In this document: positions 27,128-34,030 of the stretch, piece by piece | Position numbering within the stretch: position 1 is the first letter of the stretch | How the letters are laid out: each line of letters begins with the position of its first letter | Assembly (NCBI GenBank): GCA_030739975.1 | Contig: JASLYC010000018.1 | Location: 1-43,276 of the forward strand | Length of the DNA: 43,276 nucleotides | Direction of reading: 5' to 3' | Source: Gammaproteobacteria bacterium | GTDB lineage: Bacteria; Pseudomonadota; Gammaproteobacteria; PS1; Pseudothioglobaceae | Made by a program: the position numbers and the translations under genes | The notes under the pieces: generated by a model | Told to the model about the DNA's origin: nothing | Databases searched by the model: none | Seen by the model: only the letters and a program-made list of their open reading frames with translations

Positions 27128-27815
27128 AACAGTTGCAAGGGGTGCCTAGGTACCCCTTATTCTTTTATTGGAGAGATAATTATGAATAAAATATTTTTTC
27201 TAGTTTTTACATTGTTTACAATTACAGGAATTCAGGCTGGCGATTCTATGCCTAGTACGCATAACTGGAATATTGGTTCTACTAATGCTGCGGTTCATGC
27301 ACACAGGGTAGCTTCTAGTAAGCCGGTTGGTATTGTTTCTGGTGTTTTGGATGTTGCTGGTATTTCGCGTAATGCGTGGAATGGTAATAAAATACATTCG
27401 GCATTTACAAAGACTTCACGTCCATGTCCGCCGTTCTGTATTCAACCAACTCACCCGTTTGCTCCGGCACCGGTTGATACTGTGACTGAGTTAGATGTTA
27501 TCCATGCTGCACGTGATGTAGCTGGTGGCGATACTTCAGTAATGGTAATTGATGCTCGTACTCCGGCTTGGACTAAAGCGGAAAAAGGTGGCACAATTCC
27601 ACATTCAGTCAACATTCCATTCAACACAATCAACTCTAAGGCTTTAGCTAAAGACCCTATGGCTGTTGTTGAGATCTTAACAGATCAATTTGGTGTTGCT
27701 GATATGGATGGCGTACTAGACTTTTCTGGTGCTAAGACGTTGTACTTGTTCTGTAATGGTTTGTGGTGTGGTCAATCACCTGCAGCTATCAGAGCATTGC
27801 TACAGATTGGTTACC
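26846..27815 (+). repeat. Direct repeat shared by the two rhodanese genes
   Basis: By eye, 26846-27050 and 27611-27815 (205 bp each, offset 765 bp) differ at only 4 positions. Sequence outside this core differs more often, including at silent sites. The entry spans from the first unit to the end of the second. The pattern shows tandem gene duplication with recent gene conversion, or unusually strong silent-site constraint. Confidence 0.85.
27137..27167 (+). terminator. Hairpin between the two rhodanese genes
   Basis: AAGGGGT and ACCCCTT form a 7-bp stem around an 8-nt loop, followed by the T-rich ATTCTTTTATT. It fits a Rho-independent terminator, or a partial one that lets the second copy be transcribed at a lower level. 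The second gene has its own GGAGAG ribosome-binding site shortly after. Confidence 0.65.
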
Positions 27816-27892
27816 CTGCAAGCAAGCTTAAGTACTACCGTGGCGGCATGAACTCATGGCAGTCACTAGGATTAAGCACTGTGGGTAGATAA
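27182..27892 (+). CDS. Exported rhodanese-domain protein, copy 2
   Basis: A 236-aa paralogue of the preceding gene. Its signal peptide is different (MNKIFFLVFTLFTITGIQA, cleavage before GDS). It has an extra His/Asn-rich stretch of about 25 residues (HNWNIGSTNAAVHAHR) before the shared KPVGIVSGVLDVAGISRN block. The CPPFC pair, VMVIDARTPAWTKA, the FCNGLWCGQS active loop and GGMNSWQSLGL are retained, so both copies look catalytically intact. The divergent N-terminus and nearly identical core argue for a duplication whose core is being homogenised. The Sel1 gene starts immediately after its stop codon (TAATTG). Confidence 0.88.
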   Translation: MNKIFFLVFTLFTITGIQAGDSMPSTHNWNIGSTNAAVHAHRVASSKPVGIVSGVLDVAGISRNAWNGNKIHSAFTKTSRPCPPFCIQPTHPFAPAPVDTVTELDVIHAARDVAGGDTSVMVIDARTPAWTKAEKGGTIPHSVNIPFNTINSKALAKDPMAVVEILTDQFGVADMDGVLDFSGAKTLYLFCNGLWCGQSPAAIRALLQIGYPASKLKYYRGGMNSWQSLGLSTVGR

Positions 27893-28438
27893 TTGATTAA
27901 ATTCAATAAGCAAAAAAAAGGGATGCTTATGGCTTCCCTTTTTTTTACATTAATTTCATCTGTGTCAGCAGAGACTCTGAGTGAGCGTTGGTACAGAATT
28001 GGTTTCGAGTACTCCCAGCAAGGTATGAACGATGACGCCTTTAGGTGGATGATAAAGTCTGCAGATGCTGGCGATGCCGCTGCACAGAACAATATTGGGT
28101 TGAGTTATCTGCACGGACTAGGGGTAGAAAAAGACGCCAAGAAGGCTTTCTATTGGTTTGAAAGATCAGCTAACCAGGGTCTGCTTTATGCACAGAGCGA
28201 ACTGGCTATGCTGTATTACCTTGGTTCCGGGGTTGATATGAATAAGTCTATGGCGCTTGATTGGTGGTTACTTGCTGCAAAACAGAATGATGAATATGCC
28301 CAATTCAATTTAGCTTCACTGTATTTAGAGTTGAACGATATCCAAAAGGCCTACTATTGGTTTACAATTGCCAATAACAATAAACATCCCGACGCCCAAG
28401 ACGCATTAGATAAACTGAGAGAAATGTATGTTGAATAA
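27893..28438 (+). CDS. Exported Sel1-repeat (TPR-like) protein
   Basis: A 181-aa protein with a signal peptide and about three Sel1-like repeats: AAAQNNIGLSYLHGLGVEKDAKKAFYWF, LYAQSELAMLYYLGSGVDMNKSMALDWW and EYAQFNLASLYLELNDIQKAYYWF patterns (about residues 60-165). Sel1 repeats form solenoids that bind other proteins, so a scaffold or partner-recruiting role in the periplasm is plausible. The TTG start abuts the rhodanese stop; I keep it because it gives a signal peptide with a basic n-region (MIKFNKQKKG) ending SSVSA-E. An ATG at 27929 has a better Shine-Dalgarno sequence (AAGGGA) but no basic residues. A terminator-like hairpin lies inside these first codons. Confidence 0.85.
   Translation: MIKFNKQKKGMLMASLFFTLISSVSAETLSERWYRIGFEYSQQGMNDDAFRWMIKSADAGDAAAQNNIGLSYLHGLGVEKDAKKAFYWFERSANQGLLYAQSELAMLYYLGSGVDMNKSMALDWWLLAAKQNDEYAQFNLASLYLELNDIQKAYYWFTIANNNKHPDAQDALDKLREMYVE
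27912..27946 (+). terminator. Strong Rho-independent terminator inside the start of the Sel1 gene
   Basis: Eight A, then GGGA, T, GC, loop TTATG, GC, T, TCCC, then eight T. The stem has 14 pairs and one T-T mismatch, with a perfect U-tract. It should end the rhodanese transcript. It also encodes the signal-peptide stretch KKGMLMASLFF of the Sel1 protein, so any Sel1 mRNA from this transcript must read through it. The A/T symmetry could also make it work on the minus strand. Confidence 0.8.
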
Positions 28439-29291
28439 ATTTAATTTTTGTTGTTGTTTTTTATTGCAACTTTTTTTTGTCCACTCTGTATTTGCTACAA
28501 CACAACACTTTGTTGATACAAGTGACCGAGATATGATATTAGAGCACTATAACGAGTTTACAAAGAATACTCCAGATTTTGAAAGAGAGGAACGCATCAT
28601 AAATGAGATAGAGGACTCAGTAATGGACGGTGACGTTGAATACTTATCTCTAACAGATGATGAAGAGGTGTTCAGTATCTACACTGAATCTGAGCTTGAT
28701 GACACCAAGGGAGGGGTCATTGTCATTCACTCAAGGGGCCACCACGCTAACTGGTCAAGCGTTATTAAACCTGTCCGTGTTGAACTGACTGAGAGAGGCT
28801 GGAGTACTCTATCAGTACAGATGCCTGTTCTAGATAAGAATGCAAAGTATTATGATTATGTGCCAATCTTCCCATATGCACACCAACGTATTAGTGCCGC
28901 GATTGACTTTTTTAAAGAACAAGATATAAATAACATAGTTATAGTTGCACATGGCTGTGGTGCTCATATGTCTATGAGTTATATTGACAAGTATGGTAAT
29001 TCTGATATTTCAGCCTATGTTGGCATTGGAATGGGCGCAACTGACTACAAACAAAAAATTATCAGGCAGTTTCCGTTAGCAAAAATGGATATGCCGATAC
29101 TAGATATTTTTGGCGAAAAAGACTATCCTGGGGTTGTTAGGCTGGCAAAACAAAGAAAACCATTGCTTAACAAAGGTAACAATAGAAATCTGCAATTGCT
29201 TGTAGAGAATGCTGACCATTATTACCAAGAGCGCGATACTGTCAAGTTATTGGTAGAGAAAATAGGTAATTGGCTGGATAATATCAACTAG
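28428..29291 (+). CDS. Exported alpha/beta-hydrolase, DUF3530-like
   Basis: A 287-aa protein with a signal peptide (MLNKFNFCCCFLLQLFFVHSVFA, cleavage before TT) and an alpha/beta-hydrolase fold. Strand and oxyanion region: GGVIVIHSRGHHANW (about 94-108). The nucleophile elbow reads VAHGCGAHMSM, so a Cys occupies the usual Ser position. A downstream acidic residue is in ILDIFGEKDYPG and the final His in VENADHYYQ. The overall pattern recalls DUF3530 proteins, which often have unusual elbows. It overlaps the Sel1 gene by 11 bp and converges on the DUF455 gene with an 8-bp overlap. Enzymatic substrate unknown. Confidence 0.75.
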   Translation: MLNKFNFCCCFLLQLFFVHSVFATTQHFVDTSDRDMILEHYNEFTKNTPDFEREERIINEIEDSVMDGDVEYLSLTDDEEVFSIYTESELDDTKGGVIVIHSRGHHANWSSVIKPVRVELTERGWSTLSVQMPVLDKNAKYYDYVPIFPYAHQRISAAIDFFKEQDINNIVIVAHGCGAHMSMSYIDKYGNSDISAYVGIGMGATDYKQKIIRQFPLAKMDMPILDIFGEKDYPGVVRLAKQRKPLLNKGNNRNLQLLVENADHYYQERDTVKLLVEKIGNWLDNIN

Positions 29292-30072
29292 AAATCAGGT
29301 AATCGAGTTCAGTTTGAGAAAAATCCGCTAACTTTCTTGCTTCAAAATTGAACGGGCCTCTTAATTTTGGCCCTACATGTTTTTTTAAAAGTTTGTCAAA
29401 TGTGTTTAAAGGTTCAAGTCCTCTTTGTTTGCACAATGAATTGAACCAGTAGTTACCAATTTTTACATGTCCAATTTCATCTGCAAAGATGATATCTAAT
29501 ATATCCGACATTTTAGTAAACTTAGAGTTTTTGAATTTCTTTTGAATTTTAGGGGTGACATCTAATCCTCTTGCTTCAAGAACTCTAGGCACTAATGCCA
29601 TCCTACTAAGTACATCGTAGTCTGTTTCATAAGTCATAGTCCATAGACCGTTATGAGCACTGAAGTCGCCATAGTTATAACCTAATTCATTAAAATAATT
29701 ATTAATTAGTTTGAAGTGTTTAGCCTCTTCAAAGGCAACCCTTATCCAATCTTTATAGAATTTTTCAGGCATAGACCTGAACCTGTAAACAGAGTCAAGT
29801 GCTAGATTTATTGCATTAAATTCAATATGACAGATAGCATGTATGGTTTTGATCATGCCAACATTTGAATTGTCACGTTTTGGCACATTTTGGAACCTAA
29901 CAAGGTTGGGTTTTGGTGGCCTTCCAGGCTCTTTAATTTTGTGTAGATGGTGATTTATCTTGTAATTTAAGTCTTCATTTAGGCTATCGAAATAGAGTTT
30001 ATTGGTTAGCTCAATTTTTTCATCTATATTACAACTCATAAGTGCACTGTGGGCTAACTCAAATGGATTCAT
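29284..30072 (-). CDS. DUF455 ferritin-like protein
   Basis: A 262-aa protein of the DUF455 family, predicted to have a ferritin-like four-helix di-iron fold. Potential metal ligands are seen as CHIEFNAINLALDSV (Glu in the first helix), FEEAKHFKLINNYF (ExxH) and DEIGHVKIGNYWF (ExxH). Family members are often near tRNA or membrane modification genes but have no settled function. It overlaps rluE by 4 bp (ATGA), so the two are translationally coupled. Confidence 0.8.
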   Translation of the reverse strand: MNPFELAHSALMSCNIDEKIELTNKLYFDSLNEDLNYKINHHLHKIKEPGRPPKPNLVRFQNVPKRDNSNVGMIKTIHAICHIEFNAINLALDSVYRFRSMPEKFYKDWIRVAFEEAKHFKLINNYFNELGYNYGDFSAHNGLWTMTYETDYDVLSRMALVPRVLEARGLDVTPKIQKKFKNSKFTKMSDILDIIFADEIGHVKIGNYWFNSLCKQRGLEPLNTFDKLLKKHVGPKLRGPFNFEARKLADFSQTELDYLISS

Positions 30073-30602
30073 TTGTGTTTACCTGGATATATATTCTCTA
30101 TCGACCATTCCCCTATATGGGTGCGAATCAGCCTAAGCACAGGAAAACCCAACTTGGCGCTCATCCTTCTTAGCTGCCTATTTCTGCCTTCAGTTAGTTT
30201 AACTTCGAGCCAAGAGGTAGGTATATTTTTTCTAAACCTGATAGGCGGTTTTCTCGGCCATAGCCATTCTGGTTCTGGTATTTCTCTAGCTCTAGCTTTT
30301 TTGGTGAGCCCATCTTTTAGATAAACGCCAGAACATAGTTTGTCTATTGCCGAACTAGTTATTTGTCCTTCAACTTGAGCAACGTATGTTTTTTCTTTGT
30401 TAAATTTTGGATTAGAAATCTGATTTTGTAGTTTGCCGTCATTTGTCAATACAACCAATCCCTCAGAATCCTTGTCAAGTCTTCCAGCTGGATAGATGTT
30501 TTTTATTTCTATGTAATCAGAAAGGTTTTTATTTTCGCCACTAAACTGGCAAAGAATCCCAAATGGTTTGTTAAATAATACAATTTGTCTATCCATAAAC
30601 AT
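30069..30602 (-). CDS. rluE: 23S rRNA pseudouridine2457 synthase RluE
   Basis: RluE isomerises U2457 of 23S rRNA. The catalytic Asp is in YPAGRLDKDSEGLVVLTNDG. The RluE-specific block EPEWLWPRKPPIR followed by IPTSWLEVKLTEGRNRQLRRM distinguishes it from RsuA and RluB/F. I use the ATG at 30602, which follows AAAGAG at good spacing, giving 177 aa. The track start at 30626 would add eight unconserved residues, and 30596 is an alternative. It overlaps ratA by 14 bp. Confidence 0.92.
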   Translation of the reverse strand: MFMDRQIVLFNKPFGILCQFSGENKNLSDYIEIKNIYPAGRLDKDSEGLVVLTNDGKLQNQISNPKFNKEKTYVAQVEGQITSSAIDKLCSGVYLKDGLTKKARAREIPEPEWLWPRKPPIRFRKNIPTSWLEVKLTEGRNRQLRRMSAKLGFPVLRLIRTHIGEWSIENIYPGKHK

Positions 30603-31020
30603 ATTTAGCTCTTTTAACAAAAGCATCTAACTGAGAATTAGCTATAGAGCTAAATATAGGTGAAATAGCTACATCTACCAATTTTGAAGAAAAATCAAAC
30701 TGCAATTGTAGCTCGACTTTGCAGGCGCTATTGTTAAGCTTAGTGAATTTCCAATAACCAGATAGATGACTAAATGGCCCATCTTTAAGCTGCATATCTA
30801 TGCGTTTATTAGGTGTAAGCTTGTTTATCGTGGTGAAGCTTTGATTAAATGCGCTCTTATTTATCTTGACTGAGGCTGTAACTTGATCTTCAGTTTGATT
30901 TAAAATAGAAGTACTGGTGCACCAGTCTAGAAACTCTGGATATCTATCAACCTGGTTTACTAGTTGATACATTTCTTTGCAAGAGTAAGGTACGATGGCA
31001 CTTTTTGAAATATTATGCAT
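30589..31020 (-). CDS. ratA: RatA/Coq10-type START-domain protein
   Basis: A 143-aa small polyketide-cyclase/START-fold protein. Members include RatA (YfjG, described as a ribosome-association toxin) and the Coq10 quinone-binding proteins. The N-terminus [33 protein letters not shown] and the [12 protein letters not shown] block are characteristic. The track's 31026 start is a TTG; ATG at 31020 is preferred. It is divergent from smpB 14 bp away, the classical ratA-smpB arrangement of gammaproteobacteria. Which of the two functions applies cannot be read from the sequence. Confidence 0.88.
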   Translation of the reverse strand: MHNISKSAIVPYSCKEMYQLVNQVDRYPEFLDWCTSTSILNQTEDQVTASVKINKSAFNQSFTTINKLTPNKRIDMQLKDGPFSHLSGYWKFTKLNNSACKVELQLQFDFSSKLVDVAISPIFSSIANSQLDAFVKRAKYVYG

Positions 31021-31034
31021 ATACAAAGATCTTT

Positions 31035-31526
31035 ATGGTCAACAAATCTAAAAAAATAAAAAAAATTTCAAATACTATTGCTGTTAATAAAAAAGCAAGG
31101 CATGACTATTTTATCGAACAATCGCTAGAAGCTGGACTATCTTTAGAGGGTTGGGAAGTTAAAAGTTTGAGAGAAGGGAAGGCACAAATTAAAGAAAGTT
31201 ATGTTATCTTAAAAGATAATGAAATGTTTTTATTTGGTGCTCACTTTTCTCCTTTAAATAGTGCATCAACACATATCTTGACAGATCCTACAAGGCTTCG
31301 TAAATTACTTTTAAATAGGCTAGAAATTAATCGCATCAGGGACAAGGTTAATCAAAAAGGTGCAACTGTAGTCCCCTTGAAACTATACTGGGCTAGAGGC
31401 AAAGTCAAACTAGAGATTGGATTAGCAAAAGGCAAGAAGTCTCATGACAAGCGTCAAGATATTAAAGAGAGAGACTGGAATAGAGACAAACAAAGAGCCC
31501 TTAAAGATAAAAATATTCCAAGATAG
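31035..31526 (+). CDS. smpB: SsrA-binding protein SmpB
   Basis: SmpB binds tmRNA and delivers it to stalled ribosomes for trans-translation. I start at ATG 31035 ([12 protein letters not shown]); the track start adds ten residues overlapping ratA's 5' end. Conserved blocks are [39 protein letters not shown] and the basic tail [19 protein letters not shown]. Length 163 aa is normal. No ssrA gene is recognisable next to it. Confidence 0.95.
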   Translation: MVNKSKKIKKISNTIAVNKKARHDYFIEQSLEAGLSLEGWEVKSLREGKAQIKESYVILKDNEMFLFGAHFSPLNSASTHILTDPTRLRKLLLNRLEINRIRDKVNQKGATVVPLKLYWARGKVKLEIGLAKGKKSHDKRQDIKERDWNRDKQRALKDKNIPR

Positions 31527-31542
31527 AATAAAGTTTAGTTGT

Positions 31543-31559
31543 GATATTTGTTAAATATC
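31543..31559. repeat. AT-rich inverted repeat between smpB and hupB
   Basis: GATATTT-GTT-AAATATC is a perfect 7-bp inverted repeat shortly after the smpB stop, followed about 13 bp later by a T-run. The stem is AT-rich and weak. It could be a poor terminator for smpB or an operator for hupB. Support is limited to symmetry. Confidence 0.3.
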
Positions 31560-31588
31560 TATAAATAGCACGTTTTTTTAATAATTTG

Positions 31589-31618
31589 TTTACTTTAATG
31601 AGATATATTCCTTATAAT
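31589..31618 (+). promoter_or_regulatory. Probable sigma-70 promoter of hupB
   Basis: TATAAT (31613-31618) is a perfect -10 box. TTTACT at 31589-31594 gives a 4/6 match to the -35 at 18-bp spacing. It would give a leader of about 110 nt before hupB, containing the small ORF and the GGAGGT/ACCTCC pair. Confidence 0.5.
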
Positions 31619-31650
31619 TGTAGATGTCGAATGTTGGAGGTTGGCTTTTA

Positions 31651-31743
31651 ATGATTCGTTTTAATACACTTACCTCCTTAATAATGCCCTTTGACATTTG
31701 GTATCCAAGAATAATTAAACATAAAGGAGAAAAAAATGAATAA
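31651..31743 (+). CDS. Possible 30-aa leader ORF overlapping the hupB start
   Basis: An ATG at 31651 opens a 30-codon frame ([20 protein letters not shown]...) that ends at TAA 31741-31743, overlapping the hupB ATG by 8 bp. A strong GGAGG lies 10 nt upstream of its ATG. The same GGAGGT is complementary to ACCTCC at 31672-31677 inside the ORF, so the leader could fold over its own ribosome-binding site. It is below the ORF-track size limit. Coding status is unproven; it may only mark leader structure. Confidence 0.35.
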   Translation: MIRFNTLTSLIMPFDIWYPRIIKHKGEKNE

Positions 31744-32011
31744 ATCAGAGTTAATAGATGCAATAGCATCTTCAGCTAATCTTTCCAAAGCAGATGCAGG
31801 CAGAGCTCTAAATGCGGCCACTGATGCTATAACTGGTGCAATGGCTAGTGGTAACGGAGTCCAGTTGACTGGATTTGGTAGTTTCGTTGTTAGAGATCGT
31901 GCAGCTCGTACAGGTCGTAATCCTCAAACTGGGGCTGCAATTCAAATAGCGGCATCAAAGGTTGCGGCGTTCAAGGCAGGTAAAGCATTAAAAGACGCAG
32001 TTAATAACTAA
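31736..32011 (+). CDS. hupB: DNA-binding protein HU
   Basis: A 91-aa histone-like protein that bends and compacts [30 protein letters not shown] is the N-terminal helical dimerisation part. [21 protein letters not shown] is the beta-arm signature, with the intercalating Pro in the NPQTG turn. The ribosome-binding site is AAAGGAG. A perfect terminator follows, so the gene is transcribed alone or with the preceding leader ORF. Confidence 0.97.
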   Translation: MNKSELIDAIASSANLSKADAGRALNAATDAITGAMASGNGVQLTGFGSFVVRDRAARTGRNPQTGAAIQIAASKVAAFKAGKALKDAVNN

Positions 32012-32030
32012 TTGATTCTTTAGAAATTAT

Positions 32031-32064
32031 AAAAAAGGGCATCCATAAGGGATGCCTTTTTTTT
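32031..32064 (+). terminator. Rho-independent terminator of hupB
   Basis: GGCATCC-ATAAG-GGATGCC, a perfect 7-bp stem with 5-nt loop, flanked by six A and eight T, 19 bp after the stop codon. A textbook intrinsic terminator. Confidence 0.95.
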
Positions 32065-32165
32065 ATAAGGCAATAAATCTATATAAATACCATTAGTATT
32101 TAATAGCTCAACAATATCGTTATGATAAAATACCCGCTTTATTTTATTATAGTGGAGATAAACTA

Positions 32166-32591
32166 ATGGAACGCACTCTATCAATCATTAAACCAGACGC
32201 AGTTGCGAAAAACGTTATTGGTCAAATTTATTCTCGCTTTGAAGAGGCTGGATTTAGAATTGTGGCCGCAAAAATGTTGCACTTAGATGACGAGCTTGCT
32301 GGGGGCTTTTATGAAGTCCATAAGGAGCGACCATTTTATAATGACCTTGTAGATTTTATGACCTCAGGCCCAGTAATGGTACAAGTTCTTGAAGCGGAAA
32401 ATGCTGTTATTAAGCACCGTGAAATTATGGGTGCAACTAACCCTAAAGAGGCTCAAGCAGGCACTATACGTGCTGATTTTGCAGAATCTTTAGATGAAAA
32501 TGCTGTCCATGGTTCTGACTCACTAGAGAATGCAGCTATTGAGATCGAATATTTCTTTGGTAGTGACGGAGTCTGCCCAAGAACACGTTAG
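32166..32591 (+). CDS. ndk: Nucleoside diphosphate kinase
   Basis: Ndk equilibrates nucleoside di- and triphosphates by a phospho-His intermediate. The 141 aa equal the typical bacterial length. [19 protein letters not shown] is the N-terminus, and [12 protein letters not shown] holds the active-site His and the conserved Ser. [10 protein letters not shown] and [11 protein letters not shown] are further signatures. It has its own spacer after the hupB terminator and a hairpin follows the stop. Confidence 0.98.
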   Translation: MERTLSIIKPDAVAKNVIGQIYSRFEEAGFRIVAAKMLHLDDELAGGFYEVHKERPFYNDLVDFMTSGPVMVQVLEAENAVIKHREIMGATNPKEAQAGTIRADFAESLDENAVHGSDSLENAAIEIEYFFGSDGVCPRTR

Positions 32592-32610
32592 TTTGTTTGT
32601 ATTATTTTTT

Positions 32611-32639
32611 AAAACAGCGCGGTCATTCTGCGCTGTTTT
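32611..32639 (+). terminator. Terminator after ndk
   Basis: AAAACAGCGC and GCGCTGTTTT form a perfect 10-bp stem with a 9-nt loop, ending in TTTT. The tail is short, but stem strength and position 19 bp after ndk support a terminator. Confidence 0.75.
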
Positions 32640-32656
32640 AGTTTAAGATACTTGGA

Positions 32657-33736
32657 ATGTTAGAAAAAAATAATCTTTTAGGATTTACCCAGCAACAACT
32701 AAATGAGTTCTTTTCACAAATAGGTGAAAAACCATACAGAACAAGGCAGCTGATGCAATGGGTTTACCATAAAGAGGTGTATAACTTTAATGACATGCTT
32801 AACCTTAGTAAAAATTTAAGGTCAAAGTTATGTTCCCTTGCCAGTCTAGATTTGCCTAAAGTATCCAAGCAAAATTTTGCTTCAGATGGGGTAATAAAGT
32901 GGTTATTAGACCTTGGCTGTAATAACCAGATTGAAATGGTTTATATTCCAGAAAATGACAGAGGTACGTTGTGTATTTCGTCTCAAGTTGGCTGCTCTTT
33001 GGCTTGCACATTCTGTTCTACTGGTATGCAGGGCTTTAATCGCAACCTAAAAACTGAAGAAATTATTGCGCAAGTGGTCATTGCAAAACAGTATTTGAGT
33101 GACAACAATAAAAACATATCTAACGTTGTTTTTATGGGTATGGGTGAACCCTTACTAAATGAAAAGGCTGTTTTTGATGCTTGCAATATATTGCTAGATG
33201 ATATGGCCTTTGGGCTTTCAAGGCGTAAAGTTACAATATCTACCTCAGGTGTTGTTCCTGCACTTATAAGGATGGCGCAAAAAACACCAGTAAGTTTAGC
33301 GATATCTCTACATGCACCCGATGACGAATTGAGAGATATATTGGTACCAATAAATCAAAAGTATCCGATAAAGTCTCTTCTAGAGGCCTGCAATAATTAT
33401 CTTAATTCTGGTGATCAGCAGCGCCACATTCTAATTGAATATGTTATGCTTGATGGTATAAATGATACTTTTGAACATGCAAATAAATTAGTAAAATTAT
33501 TAAAAGGTATGCCGACTAAAGTTAATTTGATTCCATTTAATACATTCGAAAAAACACAATATAAAACATCAAAAACGGCTACAATTAAACATTTTCAAGA
33601 TATTTTACATAAATCTGGTATTCGTACTATGACTAGGCGTACCCGAGGAGAGGGCGTTGATGCGGCATGTGGTCAACTTGCGGGAAAAGTTATAGATAAA
33701 AGCAATAGATCATTAAAAAATAATGGACGGAATTGA
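32657..33736 (+). CDS. rlmN: Dual-specificity 23S rRNA/tRNA adenine-C2 methyltransferase RlmN
   Basis: A radical-SAM enzyme that methylates A2503 of 23S rRNA and A37 of some tRNAs. The [4Fe-4S] CxxxCxxC motif is CSLACTFCSTGMQGF (about residues 115-129). GEPLLN is the conserved SAM block, and GVDAACGQLAG near the C-terminus supplies the methyl-accepting Cys. Length 359 aa is normal. It overlaps the next small ORF by 14 bp. Confidence 0.97.
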   Translation: MLEKNNLLGFTQQQLNEFFSQIGEKPYRTRQLMQWVYHKEVYNFNDMLNLSKNLRSKLCSLASLDLPKVSKQNFASDGVIKWLLDLGCNNQIEMVYIPENDRGTLCISSQVGCSLACTFCSTGMQGFNRNLKTEEIIAQVVIAKQYLSDNNKNISNVVFMGMGEPLLNEKAVFDACNILLDDMAFGLSRRKVTISTSGVVPALIRMAQKTPVSLAISLHAPDDELRDILVPINQKYPIKSLLEACNNYLNSGDQQRHILIEYVMLDGINDTFEHANKLVKLLKGMPTKVNLIPFNTFEKTQYKTSKTATIKHFQDILHKSGIRTMTRRTRGEGVDAACGQLAGKVIDKSNRSLKNNGRN

Positions 33737-34028
33737 CTACTACCCATACCACAGCAAGATAAAGTATAAGCCAAAATTATTGATAATCTTTATATTATTG
33801 ATTGCTTTGCTTGTCTCTTATATGTTGTTTACCAAAGAAAAAGTAATAACTAATGATGAGCCCGGTCTTATATTTATTAGTGAGCCAAAAAAAATATTAC
33901 CTAACGATATTAAAGCAAGTAAAGTTGAGGAAGTGAATGTTAGTGCAATTCAAGAAACGATATATGAAATAGAACAGCTAGACGAAGTATCGCAGGTTCA
34001 TAATAAATTATCTGACAAACAACAATAA
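33723..34028 (+). CDS. Small single-pass membrane protein of unknown function
   Basis: A 101-aa protein I do not recognise. Residues 1-18 are polar and basic ([14 protein letters not shown]), residues about 19-38 form one TM helix ([18 protein letters not shown]), and the remainder is a charged, probably periplasmic tail with Glu-rich helical stretches. It overlaps rlmN by 14 bp and precedes ispG by 2 bp, so it is almost certainly translated. In many gammaproteobacteria pilF and rodZ lie between rlmN and ispG. This protein may be a reduced remnant of such a RodZ-type protein, but there is no HTH domain and homology is unproven. Confidence 0.75.
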   Translation: MDGIDYYPYHSKIKYKPKLLIIFILLIALLVSYMLFTKEKVITNDEPGLIFISEPKKILPNDIKASKVEEVNVSAIQETIYEIEQLDEVSQVHNKLSDKQQ

Positions 34029-34030
34029 GT

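Noticed and set aside
26846-27815. Rhodanese repeat as a mobile element or assembly artefact
   Set aside because: No transposase or terminal repeats; the copies have different 5' ends, spacers and many scattered differences, so they are true paralogues.
31005-31034. N-terminal extension of SmpB
   Set aside because: The added [10 protein letters not shown] overlaps the ratA 5' end and is not part of known SmpB proteins.
31527-31735. tmRNA (ssrA) next to smpB
   Set aside because: The gap is only about 209 bp, with no tRNA-like ends or tag ORF; too short for tmRNA.
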